This document shows positions 8,367-12,260 of a stretch of DNA of 12,260 bases, piece by piece. The notes under the pieces were generated by a model, which was not told the origin of the DNA, searched no databases, and worked only from the letters and a program-made list of their open reading frames with translations. Source of the stretch: an uncultured Prevotella sp. (GTDB lineage: Bacteria > Bacteroidota > Bacteroidia > Bacteroidales > Bacteroidaceae); NCBI GenBank assembly GCA_937916405.1, contig CALFUF010000134.1:1-12260 (forward strand), given 5' to 3'. How positions within the stretch are numbered: position 1 is the stretch's first letter; every line of letters begins with the position of its first letter. A program made the translations under genes and the position numbers.

Positions 8367-8374
8367 CAAAGTTA
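8367..8374 (-). promoter_or_regulatory. Internal promoter -7 element before the esterase
   Basis: The minus strand reads TAACTTTG at 8374-8367, a perfect TAnnTTTG, 36 nt before the esterase ATG. The base context (TAACTTTGCA) is the same as before nuoA. No TTTG lies 19-21 nt upstream, so strength is uncertain. I see no terminator hairpin after the GH5 stop at 8438, so read-through from GH5 is also possible and the genes could form one operon with an internal start. Confidence 0.5.
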
Positions 8375-8437
8375 ACATTATTTTTGTAAATATAATGATA
8401 CTTTGTTGCCTTTATCACATACAATTTAATATATTTG

Positions 8438-9727
8438 TTACTTTACCATACTCATACGCTCCACTTGAGTGCGGATGACATCGAGGGTTGTCGTGTCAGA
8501 GGCGAAGACGGAGTTCAAGCCTTGTGCCTCCTGCGCTGGGTCATTGGTATAGGGATCACCCACCTGCCATTGCTCATGCTTGGGTTCAGCGAAGCCACCC
8601 CATCCCCAGAAGTTACAACCAGCGAACTTTCCACCGCTCTCCGCATTATCAGCAACCAGTGAGAACACGTACTTATAATAGCCGTCACGACCTGTTGTAG
8701 GAGTGTTTGTCGCGAATGAGAATCCATCACGTGGGTAGCCGAACTCCTCCATGACGAGGGGTTTGTTCAGACTGTCACACACAGCAAGGTGCTGGTCAAT
8801 ATACTGTTTGGTGTTCTCACAGGCTCTCGGCAGATGCTCGATGAGCGAGTCAGGCTTTGCCCATCCCCAGTTATAGGGCCACAGATGGACGTTACAATAG
8901 TCGATATTCTTGTCGGCACAGATACGGGTCCAACTGCTCAGGTCGTTCTCACACCCCCATGAGCCCTCACTACCTACGGAGACCAGATGGTTCTTGTCCA
9001 AAGAACGGATGAGTGCGGAAGCCTCGGCAAGCCATTTCTCAAAGGCTGGCAGTGCCTCTTTAGAGAAAGCACGTGGCTCATTACCTATCTGCCACGACAT
9101 GATAGCCGGGTCATCCGTATACTTTAAACCCGTATAACGGTTGGTACGACCAATAATGAAACGCACATAGTCATAGAACAACTGGTGTGCCTTCTCATTA
9201 GTGGCAAATTTGGACATAGCCTCCATGAAAGCGGGATAGCCCACATCATCCGGTCGTGGCTGCTTGCCCTCGCCAGCATGCTCCAAGTAGAAGCCATAGC
9301 CCCCACTCCATTCCCATGAGTTATTCAGATAGAGGACGGCAACCATATCACGTTTCCCCATCTCCATCAACAGGTAGTCCAGACCTGCTAAAATAGTATC
9401 ATTATACACACCGGGTGACACTTGCAGCGTTGGTTCCACCTTTGTCTTCACACCACGCTCGCCATCAGAGCCTACGAGGATGCGAAGGTTATCGATACCC
9501 ATCCGCTTCATCTCATCCAGCTCTCGACCAAGACGTGCGCGGTCACCACCTTGTCCTTCCGAGCCAAGGATAGCACCATACCAGAAGTTAGTACCCACGT
9601 AGTAATATGGTTTACCACCACGTGTAAAGTGTCCGTTCTCTACTTTCACATAGTCCATAGTCTCTTGTTTCTTTTGACAGGCGACAGTCACAGCTGCCAC
9701 CATCATTAGTAGTAATAGCTTTCTCAT
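8438..9727 (-). CDS. GH5 (subfamily 7-like) endo-beta-1,4-mannanase lipoprotein
   Basis: A 429-aa retaining mannanase and first gene of the operon. The signal MRKLLLLMMVAAVTVAC places a lipoprotein cysteine at residue 17. The catalytic TIM barrel then covers almost the whole protein. Motifs: GTNFWYGAILG (41-55 region), LRILVGSDGE, LYLNNSWEWSGG, acid/base E217 in SWQIGNEPR, HLWPYNWGW (281-289), nucleophile E328 in VMEEFGYPRDG, and WGWGG near the C terminus. The NNxWxWSGG and EEFGxxRDG patterns are those of GH5_7 mannanases. It complements the GH26 enzyme; two unrelated mannanase families in one operon suggest different roles, such as surface attack and further trimming (inference). A consensus promoter lies directly upstream. 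Confidence 0.92.
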   Translation of the reverse strand: MRKLLLLMMVAAVTVACQKKQETMDYVKVENGHFTRGGKPYYYVGTNFWYGAILGSEGQGGDRARLGRELDEMKRMGIDNLRILVGSDGERGVKTKVEPTLQVSPGVYNDTILAGLDYLLMEMGKRDMVAVLYLNNSWEWSGGYGFYLEHAGEGKQPRPDDVGYPAFMEAMSKFATNEKAHQLFYDYVRFIIGRTNRYTGLKYTDDPAIMSWQIGNEPRAFSKEALPAFEKWLAEASALIRSLDKNHLVSVGSEGSWGCENDLSSWTRICADKNIDYCNVHLWPYNWGWAKPDSLIEHLPRACENTKQYIDQHLAVCDSLNKPLVMEEFGYPRDGFSFATNTPTTGRDGYYKYVFSLVADNAESGGKFAGCNFWGWGGFAEPKHEQWQVGDPYTNDPAQEAQGLNSVFASDTTTLDVIRTQVERMSMVK

Positions 9728-9759
9728 GTTAGTATTGGTTTAACGTTCCTTTTAGTTAG

Positions 9760-9791
9760 CAAAAATAACTAATTATTTCGTAACTTCCAAA
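9760..9791 (-). promoter_or_regulatory. Main promoter of the mannan operon
   Basis: On the minus strand, TTTG at 9791-9788, a 20-nt spacer and TATTTTTG at 9767-9760 match the Bacteroidota promoter layout (TTTG, about 20 nt, TAnnTTTG). Transcription would start near 9753, leaving a leader of about 25 nt before the GH5 ATG at 9727. The leader is too short for a riboswitch. No obvious regulator palindrome is visible. It lies immediately after a terminator, so the operon is insulated from upstream transcription. Confidence 0.8.
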
Positions 9792-9801
9792 TTTATCAAC
9801 G

Positions 9802-9830
9802 AAAAAGGTGGAACTTGTTGGAGTCCCACC
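9802..9830 (-). terminator. Intrinsic terminator upstream of the mannan operon
   Basis: The minus strand carries a 9-bp stem, GGTGGGACT with AGTTCCACC (one G-T pair), around a 6-nt loop CCAACA. Five T's follow directly (9806-9802). It would end minus-strand transcripts coming from the decayed secreted-protein fragment, just 11 nt before the -33 element of the GH5 promoter. Confidence 0.85.
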
Positions 9831-9842
9831 TTCATACTTGAT

Positions 9843-9987
9843 AACGATACCCTTGTAGTTCTCGTTCACCTTCTGACCAGCGAGGTTGTAGATAGCATCA
9901 GTGATAATGACTGGCTAACCAACTTCACATTGGTAATACCAGTAGAAGAACCACCCTCTACGAACTTCACGTATGCGAAGTAGATAC
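9843..9987 (-). pseudogene. Frameshifted 3' fragment of a secreted-protein gene
   Basis: This stretch on the minus strand aligns with 12115-12260 on the plus strand. By hand count about 134 of 146 positions agree, with one gap, and the last 54 nt are identical. In the frame of the intact gene it reads VYFAYVKF-like sequence beginning IYFAYVKFVEGGSSTG, then ITNVKLV. A single base is missing near 9925 (GTTAGCC against GTTAAGCCC). After that the frame resumes as IYNLAGQKVNENYKGIV. The fragment lacks start, signal peptide and first domains, so it is a remnant of a paralogue rather than a working gene. Its end past 9843 cannot be compared because the window stops at the matching point of the plus-strand gene. 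A terminator follows it. Confidence 0.85.
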
Positions 9988-9994
9988 ATTCCGT

Positions 9995-10024
9995 GTGTCC
10001 ACCTCCTAGCGGGAGGTGGATATA
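9995..10024 (-). repeat. Hairpin repeat, left inverted copy
   Basis: Contains a perfect 8-bp stem with 5-nt loop: CCACCTCC (9999-10006), TAGCG, GGAGGTGG (10012-10019). The minus-strand sequence from TATATCC at 10024 to GGACAC at 9995 matches the plus-strand leader at 11053-11083 at about 27 of 31 positions. The two copies are therefore inverted repeats facing each other across about 1 kb. No T-tract follows, so it is not an intrinsic terminator. The remnant of the secreted-protein gene begins 7 nt beyond it. Confidence 0.75.
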
Positions 10025-10053
10025 TTATATATAAATAAGGTAATACATTATTT

Positions 10054-10331
10054 AATATAAGAAGAGAGAGTGCCCGCTCTAAGTATAATCGCCATTTGAA
10101 GGAAATAGGAAGGATGATAGGCGTACAGCGTCCTCTCACCTCTTACGTCGCACGTCATTCCTGGGGCAAGTATAGCCTATCACTCCAATGTCGATCTCGC
10201 TGTTATCTCAAAGGCACTGGGAAATACTTCTCCACAAACGACATTGACCTACATTCAGGAGATTGACGACTTCCCGTATTGACCAAGCCAACGAGCAAAT
10301 GCTAAGGAGTTTTGCTCACTACATAACATGA
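10054..10331 (+). pseudogene. Degraded tyrosine recombinase (phage-integrase family), 3' part
   Basis: Reading the plus strand with two frame changes rebuilds the C-terminal catalytic part of a Bacteroidota tyrosine recombinase. The first frame gives SKYNRHLKEIGRMIG and VQRPLTSYVARHSW up to 10164. After one extra G (10163-10166 run) the frame gives ASIAYHSNVDLAVISKALG and NTSPQTTLTYIQEIDDF up to 10273. After one extra C (10273-10275) it gives RIDQANEQMLRSFAHYIT and the stop TGA at 10329. The ARHSW box carries the conserved Arg-His, and the Tyr in TTLTYIQ is the expected nucleophile. The N-terminal DNA-binding part and the first catalytic Arg are missing; the left border is at the hairpin repeat. 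No single open frame spans it, so it is dead unless the two single-base changes are sequencing errors in G and C runs. Confidence 0.85.
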
Positions 10332-10333
10332 AT

Positions 10334-10444
10334 AACCCTGCTATCCCTGCTACAGGAGGGCTCTATTGCCGATAGATAAAGGGCGGAGCCTGTAGCAGGG
10401 TTGAGGCTAACCCTGCTACAATGGTGCTACAACCCTGCTACAGG
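10334..10444 (+). repeat. Cluster of CCCTGCTACAGG repeats forming alternative hairpins
   Basis: Five copies of the core CCCTGCTA lie in 111 nt: 10336-10343, 10345-10356 (CCCTGCTACAGG), an inverted copy at 10389-10402 (CCTGTAGCAGGGTT), 10409-10420 (AACCCTGCTACA) and 10431-10444 (AACCCTGCTACAGG). The inverted copy can pair with 10345-10356 (12 bp, 32-nt loop) or with 10409-10420 (12 bp, 6-nt loop), and these two structures exclude each other. No T-tract follows on either strand, so terminator function is unlikely. The cluster starts 3 nt after the recombinase stop codon, a place where recombinase arm sites or attachment sites are often found (inference). Confidence 0.7.
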
Positions 10445-10512
10445 CAGCCACTGTTTTGGGGTTGAATTGAATATTGCTATTTCCCTCCTTATAAATATTT
10501 TTGCTGGAAAAA

Positions 10513-10544
10513 TTTGGAGGTTTGGAGATTAATTCCTACTTTTG
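10513..10544 (+). promoter_or_regulatory. Promoter of the two small unknown genes
   Basis: TTTG at 10513-10516, a 20-nt spacer and TACTTTTG at 10537-10544 match the Bacteroidota consensus. Transcription would start near 10551, about 23 nt before the first ATG. The upstream context GGAAAAATTTGGAGG is nearly the same as at the second promoter at 11013, so the two promoter regions look like copies of one module. Confidence 0.8.
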
Positions 10545-10573
10545 CAACGCAACAAAGAAAAAATTGTAAGTTT

Positions 10574-10735
10574 ATGTCACAGATTGAATATATTACAATC
10601 AAAAACGCTCCGCTTAAGGTTTTGAAGCGAATGCGTAAGATTGGTGAGGAAAAAGCCAAAAGGCTCCAAAATGTGCAGGAGCGTTGGGACAAGGGTGAAT
10701 ACAAAGACGTAGACGTGGAAGTTGTGGGCTTGTAG
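10574..10735 (+). CDS. Small basic protein of unknown function (53 aa)
   Basis: I do not recognise a family. The protein begins MSQIEYITIKNAPLKVL, followed by a long, charged, probably helical stretch at residues 13-41 (KRMRKIGEEKAKRL and so on), and ends in a short DVDVEVVGL tail. It has 12 Lys/Arg against 9 Asp/Glu, with the positive charge gathered in the middle. There is no signal peptide or membrane segment. The ATG at 10574 is chosen because it lies about 23 nt after the predicted transcription start; the longer frame from 10514 would begin upstream of the transcript. The stop is 2 nt before the next ATG, so the two genes are very likely co-translated. The paired layout recalls small toxin-antitoxin or regulator pairs, but no motif supports that. 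Confidence 0.65.
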   Translation: MSQIEYITIKNAPLKVLKRMRKIGEEKAKRLQNVQERWDKGEYKDVDVEVVGL

Positions 10736-10737
10736 AA

Positions 10738-10923
10738 ATGGACGACTTCGTCAGGATCTTTGAGTCAGCCTCCGGTGACAATAACATTAACGACGTGCGT
10801 CTATCAGTTGTCGAAATTAATGGCATAAATGAAAAGTACTATTTCCATGTCATTTATAGAGAGTCGCTTTCGATGTTGGCTTCAATGATTGGGAATGATT
10901 TGAAAGAAGGATTTGACAAATAA
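10738..10923 (+). CDS. Small acidic protein of unknown function (61 aa)
   Basis: Not recognised. The protein starts MDDFVRIFESASGDNNIND and continues with two probable beta strands, VRLSVVEING and KYYFHVIYRES. It ends in a probable helix, SMLASMIGNDLKEGF. It is acidic (11 Asp/Glu, 6 Lys/Arg), unlike its basic partner, so the two products could bind each other (inference). No export signal. It begins 2 nt after the 53-aa gene and shares its promoter at 10513. No terminator hairpin is visible between its stop and the next promoter at 11013; 10924-11012 holds only AT-rich sequence. Confidence 0.65.
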   Translation: MDDFVRIFESASGDNNINDVRLSVVEINGINEKYYFHVIYRESLSMLASMIGNDLKEGFDK

Positions 10924-11012
10924 CCATGTAGGCTTATTTCCTTCCCTTCCTAATACTTTCTTAACAATTTCTTAGTATATTTTACCACAATGATTATTTT
11001 GACGGGAAAAAA

Positions 11013-11044
11013 TTTGGAGGATTCAAGAATAATTTCTACATTTG
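11013..11044 (+). promoter_or_regulatory. Promoter of the secreted-protein gene
   Basis: TTTG at 11013-11016, a 20-nt spacer and TACATTTG at 11037-11044 form a full Bacteroidota promoter. Predicted start of transcription is near 11051, so the mRNA would begin almost exactly at the right hairpin repeat. It lies just inside the right inverted repeat and points outward, which matters for the inversion hypothesis. Confidence 0.82.
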
Positions 11045-11052
11045 CAATGTTT

Positions 11053-11083
11053 TATATCCCCCTCCCGCCGGCGAGGTGGACAC
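11053..11083 (+). repeat. Hairpin repeat, right inverted copy, in the mRNA leader
   Basis: A stem of CCCCCTC (11058-11064) with GAGGTGG (11073-11079), one mismatch, and the GC-rich loop CCGCCGGC. It matches the left copy at 9995-10024 in inverted orientation. It falls at the very 5' end of the roughly 91-nt leader of the secreted-protein gene. A 5'-end hairpin could stabilise the mRNA (inference). The remaining leader, 11084-11141, is A-rich and unstructured by eye. Confidence 0.7.
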
Positions 11084-11141
11084 GCAGACTGAAACTTACA
11101 ATAAACTTTTATATTAACCAAACAATTAAAATTAAACGCTT

Positions 11142-12260
11142 ATGAAAAAATTATTTACTCTGATGGTAATGGCACTTGTTGCTTTAGGTACAAGTGCTAC
11201 AGTGGAAAAGGATCTTATTACAGAACCTGTAGACTTGGATAATTCAAGTTATGGTTGGTATCCTGGCTATGTGATACCTAGAGCTAATTTCACATCTGCA
11301 CCAGTTGGAACAAAACTTATAATTGAATATACCCTGAATTCAGGAGATAGTCACGGTTTCCGTTTGTGCACCAATTACTCAAATACTCCTCTTCCTGGTT
11401 TTGAGGTTGATGATGCCGATCATAATTATTATCCAAAGGCAGATGGCTCATACTCTTATGAAATTACACAAGAGACTATTGATTTGCTGAATAACACAGA
11501 TGCTATTTCTTGGGATAATGTCCGTTTAGTAGGTGCAGGTGTTACAGTTACTGCTCTTAAGTTGGTACGTAAGGTTGCAGACGAAGGTGGCGAAGAGACT
11601 ACTACTTACATCCTCGACTTGAATACTATTTACGATAACGCTAAAGCTGGTACTGATGGTGCTGCCCAGAACAGTGGTTCTAAGTACAATATGAATAATT
11701 ACTCTCCTGTACAGGACATCTTCACTATCGTTTCTAAGTCTGACCGTACCTATCGTATTGATTTGTATAATCCCAAAAATACAGAGGAGACTGCTGATTA
11801 TACAGACTATGTTGCTCAGGCTCGTCTAGAGCCAAATGGTGCTTCTAACTCAACAGGTGGTCGTCAGATGTTTGTAGAGGTTGCCAAGAAGGGTAAGTTG
11901 TATATCGGTGCATGGGGTGATGCTGATCGTTCTTTCATGGTTGTTCCTGCGAAAGATAAGACCTCTTACTACAATGTTTCTGACAATTCCAAGTCTTCAT
12001 ACATTGCTGAGGCAGACAGAAAGTTGACTCACAAATTTACTGCAGACGATGCAAAGACTGCTGTGTACGAAGTAGAGCTTGAGCCAGGTCTCTACTGCGT
12101 CACTCAGGATGCTGGTATCTACTTCGCTTATGTGAAGTTCGTAGAGGGTGGTTCTTCTACTGGTATCAACAATGTGAAGTTGGTTAAGCCCGTGATTATT
12201 GACGGTGCTATCTACAACCTCGCTGGTCAGAAGGTGAACGAGAACTACAAGGGTATCGTT
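11142..12260 (+). CDS. Secreted multidomain beta-rich protein, 3' end outside window
   Basis: An open frame of 373 codons with no stop before the window ends. It has a signal peptide (MKKLFTLMVMALVALGTSA). A first domain at about 22-143 (SSYGWYPGYVIPRANF, then LIIEYTL, then WDNVRLVGAGVTVTALKLV) has the strand pattern of a carbohydrate-binding-type beta sandwich, and a linker follows (VADEGGEETTT). A second beta-rich domain runs from about 156 to 335. The tail SSTGINNVKLV and IIDGAIYNLAGQKVNENYKG resembles the short C-terminal tails of many Prevotella secreted proteins and, loosely, type IX sorting domains. No catalytic motif is visible, so I suggest a surface or secreted binding protein; the function is unknown. 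The promoter and hairpin leader lie directly upstream. Its 3' part is duplicated in inverted orientation at 9843-9987. Confidence 0.85.
   Translation, partial: MKKLFTLMVMALVALGTSATVEKDLITEPVDLDNSSYGWYPGYVIPRANFTSAPVGTKLIIEYTLNSGDSHGFRLCTNYSNTPLPGFEVDDADHNYYPKADGSYSYEITQETIDLLNNTDAISWDNVRLVGAGVTVTALKLVRKVADEGGEETTTYILDLNTIYDNAKAGTDGAAQNSGSKYNMNNYSPVQDIFTIVSKSDRTYRIDLYNPKNTEETADYTDYVAQARLEPNGASNSTGGRQMFVEVAKKGKLYIGAWGDADRSFMVVPAKDKTSYYNVSDNSKSSYIAEADRKLTHKFTADDAKTAVYEVELEPGLYCVTQDAGIYFAYVKFVEGGSSTGINNVKLVKPVIIDGAIYNLAGQKVNENYKGIV

Noticed and set aside
9915..10139. Minus-strand open frame of 74 codons
   Set aside because: It crosses the recombinase remnant, the hairpin repeat and the secreted-gene fragment in a frame that matches none of them. 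The low-complexity translation and lack of a promoter mark it as chance.
10389..10420. Strong 12-bp hairpin as a transcription terminator
   Set aside because: No T-tract follows on either strand, and identical repeat units lie around it, so a repeat or binding-site role fits better.
10334..10444. CRISPR array
   Set aside because: Repeats are only about 12 nt, one is inverted, spacers are irregular (1 to over 30 nt) and there are no cas genes.
10489..10826. Two overlapping minus-strand open frames opposite the small gene pair
   Set aside because: They lie antisense to genes that have a consensus promoter and tight spacing, and they have no promoter of their own.
9995..11083. Insertion sequence or MITE bounded by terminal inverted repeats
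   Set aside because: No transposase is visible, no target-site duplication could be found by eye next to the repeats, and the right repeat lies inside a gene leader. It cannot be fully excluded without other genome copies.

Overview
The window looks like a Bacteroidota chromosome, most likely Prevotella or a close relative. The reasons are the promoters (TTTG, about 20 nt, TAnnTTTG, the Bacteroidota primary sigma-factor type), A-rich start regions without strong Shine-Dalgarno sequences, and the protein families present. Genus is an inference; no rRNA or other marker gene is in view.

Left edge (1-594, minus strand): the 5' end of nuoA (complex I subunit A) leaves the window at position 1. 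Next come an intrinsic terminator, a 70-aa helix-turn-helix protein, and its promoter with a candidate operator palindrome.

Main block (595-9791, minus strand): a tightly packed beta-mannan (glucomannan) utilisation operon read right to left. The order is GH5 mannanase lipoprotein, CE7/AXE1-like acetyl esterase, GH26 mannanase lipoprotein, GH130 mannosylglucose phosphorylase, GPH-type sugar symporter, AGE-family disaccharide 2-epimerase, and a PafA-like alkaline phosphatase. The first three break down and deacetylate mannan outside the cytoplasm. The symporter imports the disaccharide, the epimerase turns mannobiose into mannosylglucose, and the phosphorylase splits that with phosphate into mannose-1-phosphate and glucose. 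The GH26-GH130-symporter-epimerase core follows the known Bacteroides fragilis mannan pathway. The phosphatase at the end is an unexpected partner. No SusC/SusD pair or dedicated sensor is visible. A good promoter precedes the GH5 gene, and a second, weaker one precedes the esterase.

Right part (9800-12260): an accessory region. It holds, in order, a terminator, a frameshifted 3' fragment (minus strand) of a secreted-protein gene, a hairpin repeat, a degraded tyrosine recombinase 3' end with two frameshifts, a cluster of CCCTGCTACAGG repeats able to form alternative hairpins, a promoter with two tiny unknown genes, a second similar promoter, an inverted copy of the hairpin repeat, and a secreted-protein gene that runs off the window. 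The 3' end of that last gene is about 92% identical, in inverted orientation, to the fragment at 9843-9987. The hairpin inverted repeats therefore flank a roughly 1-kb segment carrying an outward-facing promoter and a recombinase remnant, with related genes on both outer sides. This is the layout of an invertible promoter switch, perhaps now decayed, and is the most interesting part of the window.
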